Positions 27,754 through 36,595 of a stretch of DNA of 56,887 bases are shown here, one piece after another. The translations under genes and the position numbers were made by a program. Numbering within the stretch: the stretch's first letter is position 1; the number at the start of each line of letters is the position of its first letter. This DNA comes from Psychrobacter sp. GP33 (lineage in GTDB: Bacteria; Pseudomonadota; Gammaproteobacteria; Pseudomonadales; Moraxellaceae). Under the pieces are notes generated by a model. It was not told where the DNA came from. It saw nothing but the letters and a program-made list of their open reading frames with translations, and did no database searches. The stretch spans positions 1 to 56,887 of the forward strand of contig NZ_JACGYX010000010.1 of NCBI RefSeq assembly GCF_014119005.1, read 5' to 3'.

Positions 27754-28844
27754 ACATAATCAAGCTTTTTGAGTACAAGGTTCACCAGCTTAGGTGATCG
27801 TTTCAGTAGAGGAAGAGCCGATTGACCCACCTTTGGTTGCAGTAATGCGGCGTTAAATACGTTGCCTAATAGTACTTTTGTTTTGATCGATTTCGAATAG
27901 TTGATACGATAGAGCTCAGGTTGTTGTTTTAAGTAAAACTGTACCGCTTGAATAGCGCTATCAACACTATGCGCAAATCCAGAGCCAATCGCAGGGTAAA
28001 GCGACGCTATTGCATCCCCTATCCAGTAGCTGTTAGGCCAGTTAGGCGGGGTTTTTTGAGTGAATGCAGGTGCGCGACCAGACATAATATCGATAGCACT
28101 AAGATCAAGTGGGTTGAATAGCTTTTTAAGCACAGGATGAGATTGTGTCAGATGCTGAAAGTATTCATTCGGCGAAGTTGCAGCATCAACCGCTTCTCGT
28201 TTTGCCAAACAGGAACAGTTACTTATTGTCTCGCTGATTGGAACAATTCCCAAATAGGCTTTATCCAGACTGAACATCTTAAGACTATGATCATTTTCGG
28301 TATGGGAAAAATGCAATTTGAAACCAAAATAAGGCAGAGTGATTTTTTTACTGTCTGTGTTGTTGCTAAGTTTACCCGTTGCAAAAAAAGCACTTTTAGC
28401 CTCAATGATTTCACCTGTGGATAATTTAAAGTAAAATGGCGTTCTCTCAGTGGCGGGTGTTGTGTGTTCTAGATAAGTGTTTTCACGTATGCGTCCACCA
28501 AGTCTGCGTGCTCGTGCAGCTAACTTTAGCTCAACATCACTTCTTGATATGGCAGCAGAGGGCTTGGTGAAGTGAATATCTAATTGACTAGTTCCAGCAT
28601 AAAATGTGGCATGAGGAATGGGGATAAAAGGATCGACATCCCAAAGCTGTAGTTGCTGTGCCGCAATCGGCGCTAAGAATTCGCCACACATTTTAGGTGT
28701 GCCGATGGTTGAGCCTTCGATTAATAGCGCCGCTATACCTTGATCCAGCAATGCATTTAGGCACGATAGTCCCGCAACGCCACCACCGATAATGACTACT
28801 TCTTCTTCCAAATGATAACCCTCCAACGAAATGGGAAACACCAT
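27750..28844 (-). CDS. FAD-dependent oxidoreductase (geranylgeranyl reductase/monooxygenase-like)
   Basis: This 364-residue flavoprotein has the dinucleotide motif VVIIGGGVAGLSCLNAL (about residues 16-32), a CGEFLAP motif and the second FAD contact YWIGDAIASLYPAIGSGF near residue 275. It resembles the FAD-dependent hydroxylase/GGR-like enzymes found beside bacterial type III PKS genes. It probably hydroxylates or reduces the polyketide. The annotated ATG lies 49 bp inside the methyltransferase gene, so the two are translated together. A shorter start near residue 12 is possible. Confidence 0.85.
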   Translation of the reverse strand: MVFPISLEGYHLEEEVVIIGGGVAGLSCLNALLDQGIAALLIEGSTIGTPKMCGEFLAPIAAQQLQLWDVDPFIPIPHATFYAGTSQLDIHFTKPSAAISRSDVELKLAARARRLGGRIRENTYLEHTTPATERTPFYFKLSTGEIIEAKSAFFATGKLSNNTDSKKITLPYFGFKLHFSHTENDHSLKMFSLDKAYLGIVPISETISNCSCLAKREAVDAATSPNEYFQHLTQSHPVLKKLFNPLDLSAIDIMSGRAPAFTQKTPPNWPNSYWIGDAIASLYPAIGSGFAHSVDSAIQAVQFYLKQQPELYRINYSKSIKTKVLLGNVFNAALLQPKVGQSALPLLKRSPKLVNLVLKKLDYV

Positions 28845-29512
28845 TTAACTTGGTAATGTTTCATTCCTGCTTGTTCTAACAGGGTAATTAATTCTTGACG
28901 GATAAAGCCGCGTTTGATGGAGATAAGTCCATCATAGGTGATGAGCCTATTGCGAAATAAGATTGGACTGAAAAGATAATAAAACCAATAGGCAATAGGG
29001 TTGCGGTGCAAATCATTAATGATGACTTTGTCTTTTGTGGTGCGTAATGCTTGTTTGAAAAAGGCAATAATTTCTTCGTTGCTCATGTGGTGGCAAACCA
29101 TTGTTGCCAAAATGATATCAACACTATTTTCATCAAATGTTAATTTAGGCTCAGCCATTTTCTCAAATTTCACATTTGAGGTATCCGATGTAAATACGGA
29201 CTTCTCATGATCAGCCATATCAATCGCTTCAGACGAGATATCAATGCCATGGAATGTCATCTTTGGAAAATGACGACTGAGATTAAGAATAAATAAGCCT
29301 GCGCCACAACCAACGTCCATCACATGCGCTTTTTCCCCACTTTTCTTCAAAACATTCACTGTCCCGTGAAAGGTTCCAAGAATTTGGTTGATGCGAAATA
29401 GCATTTTTTGACAATGAATAAATTCTTCCGCGGTGTAGTTGCCCGGACCTAAATCGAGAATTTCTTTTTCATTTGAGCGATGTGATAGCATAGTTTTTTT
29501 CCAGATATTCAT
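28796..29512 (-). CDS. Class I SAM-dependent methyltransferase
   Basis: This 238-residue enzyme has motif I HVMDVGCGAGLFILNLS (about residues 63-79), the acidic ribose contact in FHGIDISSEAI, and ILATMVCHHM as motif IV. It overlaps the flavoprotein gene by 49 bp. In known type III PKS clusters such a methyltransferase O- or C-methylates the ring. The C-terminal segment YWFYYLFSPILFRNRL is hydrophobic and may contact lipid. Confidence 0.87.
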   Translation of the reverse strand: MNIWKKTMLSHRSNEKEILDLGPGNYTAEEFIHCQKMLFRINQILGTFHGTVNVLKKSGEKAHVMDVGCGAGLFILNLSRHFPKMTFHGIDISSEAIDMADHEKSVFTSDTSNVKFEKMAEPKLTFDENSVDIILATMVCHHMSNEEIIAFFKQALRTTKDKVIINDLHRNPIAYWFYYLFSPILFRNRLITYDGLISIKRGFIRQELITLLEQAGMKHYQVKWCFPFRWRVIIWKKK

Positions 29513-29838
29513 TTAATGCCGCAAATAACAACACATTCACTATAAATACAGTACAGAGAGACTAGTTGCTCTAGATTTGGTTTGTTTATTATGTAATTCG
29601 TAAGTACTCTGATGATCTTTTATTATCTCCCTAAAAACTAGTAATTATACTATACGTAAACTACTAAAGAATAAACGGCTCAATTCCATATTCGTAATGA
29701 TAGAGTTAAATTCTAGGCAGTCTTTAATGGTATAGATCGCCAAGACAGGTGTGGTTTGATTTTTATCGTCATGCTGCGTAATCAAAACCTCCCAAGTTTA
29801 GTTATACGGACTTGACAGCAGGGGTCATGGAGAGTGAG
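29513..29838. other. Divergent intergenic region
   Basis: About 325 bp between the divergent methyltransferase and DUF4010 genes. It must contain both promoters, but no clear -35/-10 pair, operator or gene was recognised. Confidence 0.4.
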
Positions 29839-31098
29839 ATGAATTTCATAATTGTTAATACATTTACGATTGAACCTGTCCAAAATTTAATGACTGCATC
29901 TACTGCAGCACTGGGTTGCGGACTACTCATTGGTCTAGAAAGAGAGCGTAGCAAACAACGTGAAAATCAACACAGCTTTGCAGGTATTAGATCTTTTGCA
30001 ATTTGCTGTCTATTAGGGGCAATTTGTTTTTCTTTCGGTTTTTTTATGGGAATCATAGGTGCATTGATAGTAGGTGGTATAAGTATTATCTCTACTAATA
30101 AACAAATTGAAGATCCAGGTGTAACCACTGAACTTGCCTTTATACTCACCTATTTTATAGGTGGACTATGCTTATGGCATATTTCTTATGCAGCTGCACT
30201 TACAGTAGTCCTTACCTTCCTTTTACTGACAAAACATTCAATGCATGGAGTAGCGGTTAGATGGATTACTGAGCGTGAATTCAAAGATGGTATCTTTTTA
30301 CTGGCTTTACTTTTAATTGCACTTCCTTTAACCCCCAATAGGGCTCTTTGGGGCTCAGTACTAAATCCTTATATTATTTTAAAATTATTGACATTGATTT
30401 TAGCAGTTCAAGCACTAGCACATATGGCAAAGAGGCTTCTACCATCACGCCACGCCATGTTTTTATCTGCTTTAGCATCGGGGTTTGTATCCAGTACAGC
30501 CTGCGTTGCGAGCCTTGGAATAGAAGTTCGTCAGGGTCGTGCAGATGCAAAAGAAAATGCTGGAGCTGCCCTTATATCCTGTGTCGCAACAGTGGTACAA
30601 CTTCTTATTATTGTTGCAGGTGTAAGTTTTAGTTGGCTTAAAATTTTATTATTCCCATCTATTATTGCCATTATAATTTTAATTATTCCTGCAATATGGT
30701 TGATGAGAAAACCTCGATCCGGAGAGAAAGTTAAATTAACGGATACGCCCATGTTTAGTTTAAAAGAAGCGGGTATCATTGTAGTTTCACTTACTATTAT
30801 TCAAGTACTTGTTTATGGTTTAAGTTTATGGCTGGGTGACGCAGGTCTTATTGCAGGAACCGTACTTAGTTCTATGTTTGAAGTACATGCAGCAATGGCT
30901 GCCGTAGTCATGCAAGGGAACCCAACTAACCCTATTTTATTGCTCGCCTTATTATTAGGTTTAGCGACACATGCAATTTCTAAATCAATTAATGCGGCAA
31001 TTACTGGTGGTTTTCAATACGCACTTGCTTTTGTTCCAACCCAAATTATTCACATGACTGTTTTAATTATCTTGATATATACTATGACGAATAATTAA
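29839..31098 (+). CDS. MgtC/SapB-DUF4010 family membrane protein
   Basis: This 419-residue protein has about 11-12 predicted membrane helices. The N-terminal third has the MgtC-like pattern GCGLLIGLERERSKQ followed by AGIRSFAICCLLGA. The rest matches DUF4010, with a SRHAMFLSALASGFVSSTA segment and a Gly-rich final pair of helices. The family is poorly characterised; links to metal or envelope stress are proposed. The ATG at 29839 is chosen over a TTG at 29812 because GGAG stands at the right distance before it. Confidence 0.82.
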   Translation: MNFIIVNTFTIEPVQNLMTASTAALGCGLLIGLERERSKQRENQHSFAGIRSFAICCLLGAICFSFGFFMGIIGALIVGGISIISTNKQIEDPGVTTELAFILTYFIGGLCLWHISYAAALTVVLTFLLLTKHSMHGVAVRWITEREFKDGIFLLALLLIALPLTPNRALWGSVLNPYIILKLLTLILAVQALAHMAKRLLPSRHAMFLSALASGFVSSTACVASLGIEVRQGRADAKENAGAALISCVATVVQLLIIVAGVSFSWLKILLFPSIIAIIILIIPAIWLMRKPRSGEKVKLTDTPMFSLKEAGIIVVSLTIIQVLVYGLSLWLGDAGLIAGTVLSSMFEVHAAMAAVVMQGNPTNPILLLALLLGLATHAISKSINAAITGGFQYALAFVPTQIIHMTVLIILIYTMTNN

Positions 31099-31392
31099 AA
31101 AATTTCTCTAATTTATTGGTGTGATGGACATTTTTCATGCTGATACAGGGTCTAATGACATATGCACATTTACGTCAGAGCGTTTCTAAAAGTTTAAGGT
31201 AAATTGCTTCACACTCTCGACTTGAGGTCGAATCCATCGAAAAACTTCGAAATATCATCAATAAGTACACTGTGATGTACACTGAAAGCAACAATTTACA
31301 GTTAATAATATAAATATTAGCAACTCACCTATCAAGTTCGGCTCCCAATGTAGGAACCGAACCAATGAAGGTACTTAATTGGTTCGGCATAG
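31099..31392. other. Intergenic region with no gene recognised
   Basis: AT-rich DNA with a short near-palindrome around 31340-31395 (GGTTCGG-type arms flanking 'ggaaccgaaccaatg'). A segment at 31261-31287 resembles 37925-37951 (AAGTACACT and TACACTGA in the same spacing). Confidence 0.35.
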
Positions 31393-31584
31393 CTATGCCG
31401 ACAATGCCGCGGCAGTTTAGTTATCTTAAATTCAGTGCTAGAAGTAATTGCTGAAGGCTTAGATAAATTAGAAGAAAATGAAAGATTAAAATTGATAGCG
31501 TTTGCTACCTTTCAGAAAGTCAGAAGGAGCGCTCGAAAGGGTAGAAATCCTAAGACTGGTGAGCCAGTCGATATTCCTGAATGA
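31393..31584 (+). pseudogene. N-terminally truncated HU/IHF-family DNA-binding protein
   Basis: The frame ending at 31584 reads LNSVLEVIAEGLDKLEENE and then ATFQKVRRSARKGRNPKTGE and PVDIPE. It matches residues from about 25 to the end of HU proteins, including the DNA-binding arm RNPxTG. The N-terminal helices are missing and no start codon with a ribosome site is evident. Probably a dead remnant. Confidence 0.7.
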
Positions 31585-31664
31585 GTAACAATCAAAGTTA
31601 CCTTAAGTGAAAATTTAATAGACTCAAGGATTTAAAACCTGCTTTTAAATCCATAGGTCGAGTA

Positions 31665-32579
31665 TTATATTGTATGGCGTTTTGCCATATATTTGCCCAG
31701 TAAGGGCAAGCAAAATGCTGGTAATTGAAAAGCACCCAGTAACGGTAAAAATACCGCACCCATAAAGGGGGCAGTTATGGTGTAAGCTAGTAATACGTTG
31801 CGTCCGCCACACACCAGCGCAGCGACAATGGCATTTTCATAGCCAAAACGCCGATATATGATATAAGCCGTAAAATAAAACACCAGTGCCAATACCGAAC
31901 TTAGCACCAGTAATAACAGCGCTTGCCATGGATCATGGTCAAAAGTGGTACGAAACCCTGCCATCAGTCCCAATGGAAACAACATCAGCAGTAAAATATT
32001 AAACTGTCCAATTTTGGGATAATAACGTAACAAAATAGCAGGTGAAACGAACCGACGCACCCCCACAGCTAGCACCATTGGCATAACAATATAAACTAAC
32101 AAGCGATTGACATACATACCAACGTCTATATGCGCATTTTCATTGCCTAACAGCCACAATACGCCTAATAATGTACATGGCATAACGAGCGTAGCAGCGA
32201 TAGTTTTTGCCGTCGCCAGTTGTGCATCAAACCCCACCGCATTGACCAACGCACCACTACCAAACAATGGGGCAGTGGCACCAAGACCTGCAATCGCCAA
32301 TAGCCAATCGCCACGTACACCGAGTGCATAAGCAATTAATATTAAAGCTAGACACATGCCTCCGCTCTGTAACAAGGCAAAAACCCACACATAGGTTGTC
32401 GCTATACGCTTTAACAGTGCATATTGGTCGATACCCAGTAAAGTAAAAAACATCAAGAAGAACAGTATTTGAGGTAAATATACCAATACCGCATTGGATA
32501 AGTTTGGAAAAACAAAGCCCACAATGGCGCAAACTGGCATAATTAATGTGCTATGACGCGCAATAAAACGAAGAAGCAT
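31665..32579 (-). CDS. Bile acid:sodium symporter-like (BASS/AEC-type) transporter
   Basis: This 304-residue membrane protein has about nine to ten hydrophobic helices. It carries two discontinuous-helix-like segments rich in small residues (AIAGLGATAPLFGSGALVNA and AALVCGGRNVLLAYTITAPF) that resemble the crossover motifs of BASS-fold carriers. Probably a sodium-coupled organic anion carrier; the substrate is unknown. No partner gene is next to it. Confidence 0.65.
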   Translation of the reverse strand: MLLRFIARHSTLIMPVCAIVGFVFPNLSNAVLVYLPQILFFLMFFTLLGIDQYALLKRIATTYVWVFALLQSGGMCLALILIAYALGVRGDWLLAIAGLGATAPLFGSGALVNAVGFDAQLATAKTIAATLVMPCTLLGVLWLLGNENAHIDVGMYVNRLLVYIVMPMVLAVGVRRFVSPAILLRYYPKIGQFNILLLMLFPLGLMAGFRTTFDHDPWQALLLLVLSSVLALVFYFTAYIIYRRFGYENAIVAALVCGGRNVLLAYTITAPFMGAVFLPLLGAFQLPAFCLPLLGKYMAKRHTI

Positions 32580-32694
32580 GACCTTTCCTAGTAAAAAACA
32601 TTCATAAAAAAGCGGGTATTACTTCCCCTTTTTTACCATCTTTTATGCAAATAATCCCCACATGATACTCTTTTAGTATTTTAATTATCTAATC

Positions 32695-32973
32695 ATGCCA
32701 TTGTTACAGTTTACTGCCTTTTTAATGCTGTACCGTTTTTTTACTAAAAAGACGCCGCATATTTTATGGTTTATATTGATGTTTGCAGTAAGCTTCTTAT
32801 GCTCTCTAGGTTTGCGACATTATCAATATAACTATTGGACAAGTGAATACCATAAAAAGTATTTCTTTGATGCGTATGCTGAACCACGCTGGGATTGTTT
32901 GAGATTCAACAATCTTAGAGAGTATGAAAATTCCGAGATGCTTCATACATCTGCCACATCGATTCTTGTATAG
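32695..32973 (+). pseudogene. Truncated N-terminal membrane protein fragment
   Basis: The first about 65 residues look like a real protein start: one strong transmembrane helix (HILWFILMFAVSFLCSLGLR) and an aromatic-rich stretch (HYQYNYWTSEYHKKYFFDAY). The last 25 residues look like out-of-context sequence, ending in copy 3 of the 17-bp motif (32967). The gene was probably cut by an element that has since been lost. The family is not recognised. Confidence 0.4.
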
Positions 32974-33133
32974 CGCACCGACATAATTTAATGAGGTGGT
33001 AATTGCTCAACTGATTGAATAAGTTCTGTTCCCTAGTGAGAACTTGAATATTTGGCTGTAGGCTATTGTTATCAGTAGTCTACTTTAGTTACAGCAGCTC
33101 AGTGTACATAGCAGTTTACTTTTCAATGATACT

Positions 33134-33167
33134 AAAAAACCAGAAATTTAATAATTTCTGGTTTTTT
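33134..33167. terminator. Rho-independent terminator
   Basis: Perfect 15-bp inverted arms (AAAAAACCAGAAATT and AATTTCTGGTTTTTT) around a 4-base loop, with T-runs on the plus strand. It isolates the following promoter from upstream transcription. Confidence 0.85.
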
Positions 33168-33188
33168 TATTATATCTGATATATGAAG

Positions 33189-33221
33189 CTTAAGGGTCAG
33201 TTAAGAATTAACCTGTATTAT
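33189..33221 (+). promoter_or_regulatory. PmrA/QseB-type box 1 and -10 element
   Basis: CTTAAGGGTCAGTTAAG (33189-33205) is a direct repeat of YTTAAK-type hexamers with 5 bp between. A TATTAT -10 begins 10 bp later (33216-33221). It lies about 80 bp before the ferric-reductase-like gene. Same architecture as boxes 2-6. Confidence 0.75.
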
Positions 33222-33302
33222 CATTGATACTTTCTCAATAAATATAAACTTGGTAAATCAAGCTTTCTTAATTTCAAGAAAATAATTTCTAGGGGAATTA
33301 TT

Positions 33303-34562
33303 ATGGCTATAAAAGCTTGGCAAGCTATCGTTGGCATCGTGCTCATTACGTCAATCACTGTGCTCATGCAAATCCCCTCTGAAACGTGGGCAACCTCAGC
33401 AACCGCCAGTTTGATATTAGGTGCTTCAGCGTTAGCGTGTATGGCCAGCTCATGCATACTTGCTAGCCGTTGGCATGGTGTTGAATCGCTATTTGGTGGT
33501 CTGGACAGAGTTTATGAAGCCCATAAATGGATTGGTATATGGGCGCTTATTTTCGCCGTCTATCATTTCGTTTTTAAAGCTGAACTGGATACTTGGGAAC
33601 TTGCTCCTATTCTAGAACTTCCTAAATATTGGACGCGTGTAGTGCGTCAACTTAGCTTTGTCGTCCTAGGTTTAATTATCCTACTGGCGCTGAATCGAAA
33701 AATCCCTTATGGCAACTGGCGTTGGTTGCATAAATTCTCAGGCCCGCTTTTTCTGATTGTCATTCTGCATTGGTTAAGCATTAAGTCACCTATCACATTG
33801 ACGAGCCCATCAGGCATCTGGTTGGCAGTGCTTTGCACAGTAGGCGTGATTGCAGCGCTGTATAAAATGCTATTGTATCCCTTCGTTGCCAAAGCTGGCG
33901 AATACAAGTTAGCCGCTATATCCCATGGTAAAGCAGCGATACATTTAGAATTTGAGCCAGTTAGTAAGAAATTTCCATTCAAGGCAGGTCAATTTGCCTT
34001 TATTTCTCTTAAAGAATCAGGGTTGCGCGAGCCACATCCGTTTACCATAGCCAATGCCCATTCTGATACTGGAAATATCCATTTCGTGATTCGAGCATTA
34101 GGTGATTATACGAAAAAGCTAAATGAACAAGCCAAAGTAGGTATGTTGGCAGATATTTATGCACCTTACGGTCGCTTTAAACGTATAGCAGGTGCAAAAC
34201 ATGAAATTTGGATTGGTGCAGGAGTAGGAATTTCACCCTTTATTGCTTGGCAACAGGATAAAACCATCGGTCATTTTGAACGTACCACTTTGGTGTACTG
34301 TTTCGATCCATCTCGCGCTTTTCCTAGTGTTGAGCGTATGCAGGAAATAACTGACCAGTCAGGCGTCCAGTTAGTAGCCAACCCGAGTGGCAGTGATGCT
34401 ATGACCAATACCATTCGCCAAGCAGCCAGTGAAGTTGATCCAAAGAGTATTCAGATTAGTTTCTGTGGTCCAAAAGGTCTTTTAAAAAGAGTACAGGAAT
34501 TAATGAAGGAAAATGGCATTCCTGCTAAGAATATTCATTATGAGTTCTTTGATTTCCGATAG
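33303..34562 (+). CDS. Ferric-reductase-like transmembrane flavoprotein (NADPH-oxidase type)
   Basis: This 419-residue protein has an N-terminal six-helix ferric-reductase domain (about residues 1-190). It carries heme-ligand-type histidines in YEAHKWIGIWA, AVYHFVF, RWLHKFSG and IVILHWL. An FAD-binding domain (FKAGQFAFISL, REPHPFTIAN) follows, then an NAD(P)-binding domain (IWIGAGVGISPFIAW, ISFCGPKGL). It should move electrons from NAD(P)H across the inner membrane through two hemes to ferric iron, oxygen or a periplasmic partner. It is followed by a PepSY gene. Each has its own TTAAG-repeat promoter with a nearly duplicated flank. Confidence 0.9.
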   Translation: MAIKAWQAIVGIVLITSITVLMQIPSETWATSATASLILGASALACMASSCILASRWHGVESLFGGLDRVYEAHKWIGIWALIFAVYHFVFKAELDTWELAPILELPKYWTRVVRQLSFVVLGLIILLALNRKIPYGNWRWLHKFSGPLFLIVILHWLSIKSPITLTSPSGIWLAVLCTVGVIAALYKMLLYPFVAKAGEYKLAAISHGKAAIHLEFEPVSKKFPFKAGQFAFISLKESGLREPHPFTIANAHSDTGNIHFVIRALGDYTKKLNEQAKVGMLADIYAPYGRFKRIAGAKHEIWIGAGVGISPFIAWQQDKTIGHFERTTLVYCFDPSRAFPSVERMQEITDQSGVQLVANPSGSDAMTNTIRQAASEVDPKSIQISFCGPKGLLKRVQELMKENGIPAKNIHYEFFDFR

Positions 34563-34566
34563 AAAG

Positions 34567-34599
34567 CTTAAGGTTTAGTTAAGAGTTGACCTGTACTAT
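34567..34599 (+). promoter_or_regulatory. PmrA/QseB-type box 2 and -10 element
   Basis: CTTAAGGTTTAGTTAAG (34567-34583) begins 5 bp after the preceding gene. TACTAT at 34594-34599 is 10 bp behind it. About 60 bp, including sequence beyond the -10, are a near-copy of the box 1 promoter. Confidence 0.75.
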
Positions 34600-34725
34600 T
34601 ATTAATACTTTCCCAATAAATACAACAACTAAATCAATCCTTAACATGCTAAGATTTTATTATATTCTTTAATGCGGATTGATTGATGCAGCAGCTTGTA
34701 AAACCTCAAAGACAAGGAGAACATC

Positions 34726-35286
34726 ATGAAAACCCTATCAATGTTTAGCAAGTCTATCGTTATGGCACTTGGTATTGTAGCGGTTGGCAGCGCTACTATT
34801 TCTGTTGCACAAGCCGCCACTCCAAACATAAAGGTTAGTGAAGCTGTAGCAGCAGCGCAAAGTAAAATCAGCCTTGAGCAAGCCATTGCTATTGGCAATA
34901 AAACGATTAAAGGCGATCTTGTCAGTGCAGATTTTGACCAAAAGGGTTATTCGGCAGGGGGTATATACGACGTTAAGTTCATCGCTCATAATACCGAATA
35001 TAAAATAAGAATCGATGCGGATACGAGTGAGGTGTTAAGCGCTAAACAAAATCAGCTTGATAGAGAAGATATGGCAGAATACAAAGCGATGAAACAGGCT
35101 AAAGTTAGCCTAACCCAAGCAATGGAAAAAGCCACTCAAAATGTAAACGGAAAAGTCATTAAAGCAGGGTTTGATGTTGACAATGGCAAGTCAGTTTATG
35201 AGATCAAGGTCGCTAAAGGTAATGAGATACACAAAGTCGTTGTCGATAGCATGACTGGCAAAATTATTAGTAGTCGCCTAGATTAG
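34726..35286 (+). CDS. Periplasmic protein with two PepSY domains
   Basis: This 186-residue protein has a cleavable signal peptide (ending near SVAQAATP, about residue 30). Two PepSY repeats follow, each helix then strands: ISLEQAIAIGNKTIKG with YDVKFIAHNTEY, and VSLTQAMEKATQNVNG with YEIKVAKGNE and VVDSMTGKIISSR. PepSY domains in small periplasmic proteins often occur with heme- or flavin-containing membrane reductases, as here. It may bind a ligand or modulate the reductase. An AAGGAG ribosome site lies directly before the ATG. Confidence 0.88.
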   Translation: MKTLSMFSKSIVMALGIVAVGSATISVAQAATPNIKVSEAVAAAQSKISLEQAIAIGNKTIKGDLVSADFDQKGYSAGGIYDVKFIAHNTEYKIRIDADTSEVLSAKQNQLDREDMAEYKAMKQAKVSLTQAMEKATQNVNGKVIKAGFDVDNGKSVYEIKVAKGNEIHKVVVDSMTGKIISSRLD

Positions 35287-35618
35287 TCGTCTCCTAGAAA
35301 GCTCTGACGATGATTATTAAGAACGCTGCTCACTAATTTTTAATGCTCTCATTGTCATATTACTTAATAATGACTCTAAGCGGTACTCAAGTATCGGTTA
35401 GAGCCTTTTATTTTGAATTATTCTGGGTTTAAAATAGCTATACTATAATAAACTTTGATAACTATTTTTGATCACTTTAAAGAAGTGAGAGAGTTTAAAC
35501 GTCATGTTATAGAAAAAATTATGGCATAGACAAGAATATAGGTAAAATTATTGGAAGACCTTTATACGTGACTTGGTAGGGTGCGATAAAAAAGATATAT
35601 AATTAGAGTATCTAAAAT
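35287..35618. other. Intergenic region, no gene recognised
   Basis: These 330 bp between the PepSY and truC genes hold no coding sequence or strong hairpin that I could identify. The truC promoter should lie in its right half. Confidence 0.4.
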
Positions 35619-36392
35619 ATGGGCACTCAAAACATGACTATCGAAAGCGACACCGCTAACCAAATAGATATTATTTATGAAGATGAATTTTTGGTGGCGA
35701 TTAATAAAGAGGCCGGTCTGTTGGTACATCGCAGTTGGCTGGATAAAGGCGAGACACGCTTTGCCATGCAACTCACCCGTGATGCAGTAGGTTGCCATGT
35801 ATTTCCGGTGCATAGGTTGGATAAACCGACCTCAGGCGTATTGTTGTTTGCCAAGAGCTCAGACGTGGCACGCAGCCTTAATGAAGCTTTTATTGAACAC
35901 AGAGTTACCAAGCAATATTTGGCTGTGGTGCGCGGCTTTATGCCAGAACAGGGCACTGTGGATTATGCATTGAGCTTTCAGCCCGATGCCATTGCCGATA
36001 AGTTTGCCGACTTGGACAAACCTGCTCAAGAGGCGGTGACTCATTGGCAGAGTTTAGCACAAGTTGAGCTGCCGTTTGCTGTATCAAAAAAGCATGACAC
36101 TAGCCGCTATAGTCTCATGCGTTTAACACCCGAGACCGGACGCAAGCATCAGTTGCGTCGGCACATGAGACATGTATTCCATCACATCGTGGGTGATACC
36201 AGCCACGGCGACGGACGGCATAATCGGTTTTTTCGTTCTCAATATGGCTGTGAGCGTATGCTACTACATGCCCAGAGTTTAGCGCTCAGCCATCCGGTCA
36301 CCGGTGCGCCATTGTTGCTAAAAGCGGGATTAGACAGTCAATGGCTGCGCATTATGGAAGAATTTTCTTGGGTAGATAGTGTTAAAGATTAA
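35619..36392 (+). CDS. truC: tRNA pseudouridine synthase TruC-like (RluA family)
   Basis: This 257-residue RNA-modifying enzyme has the RluA-family catalytic motif FPVHRLDKPTSGVLLFAKS, with the nucleophile Asp in HRLD. EQGTVDY, TPETGRKHQLRRHMRH and the late LLHAQSLALSHPVTG block match TruC, which makes pseudouridine 65 in some tRNAs. It lacks an S4 domain, as TruC does. An ATG at 35634 is an alternative start; neither has a strong ribosome site. Monocistronic. Confidence 0.88.
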   Translation: MGTQNMTIESDTANQIDIIYEDEFLVAINKEAGLLVHRSWLDKGETRFAMQLTRDAVGCHVFPVHRLDKPTSGVLLFAKSSDVARSLNEAFIEHRVTKQYLAVVRGFMPEQGTVDYALSFQPDAIADKFADLDKPAQEAVTHWQSLAQVELPFAVSKKHDTSRYSLMRLTPETGRKHQLRRHMRHVFHHIVGDTSHGDGRHNRFFRSQYGCERMLLHAQSLALSHPVTGAPLLLKAGLDSQWLRIMEEFSWVDSVKD

Positions 36393-36536
36393 GCCGTGTA
36401 AAGTGTAGTGTTTATCTTAGAAAATTATTTTAAATGAGTCAAGAGAACTACCTTAAAGTGGTTTGCAGACTTTATCTCCAAAATTTCACAAACAGCGTTA
36501 CACAAGCTAAGGTAGCAGCACCAAAGAGTAGATCAA

Positions 36537-36573
36537 AAAAAGGCACCAAGCCTTAATGGTTTGGTGCCTTTTT
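36537..36573. terminator. Bidirectional terminator between truC and ddh
   Basis: Perfect 13-bp arms AAAAAGGCACCAA and TTGGTGCCTTTTT around an 11-base loop, with A- and T-runs on both sides. It serves the minus-strand ddh gene, 22 bp away, and probably truC as well. Confidence 0.88.
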
Positions 36574-36595
36574 GTTTTTAGCTCAGAGCGAGCGT

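Noticed and set aside
30348..30632. A plus-strand Ser/Cys-rich frame inside the DUF4010 gene
   Set aside because: It overlaps a well-supported membrane protein gene in another frame and has no plausible fold or start.
22978..32982. The 17-bp motif as a XerC/XerD dif-like site
   Set aside because: GGTGCGC resembles half of the dif XerC arm, but a 6-bp centre with a matching XerD arm is not found at any of the three copies.
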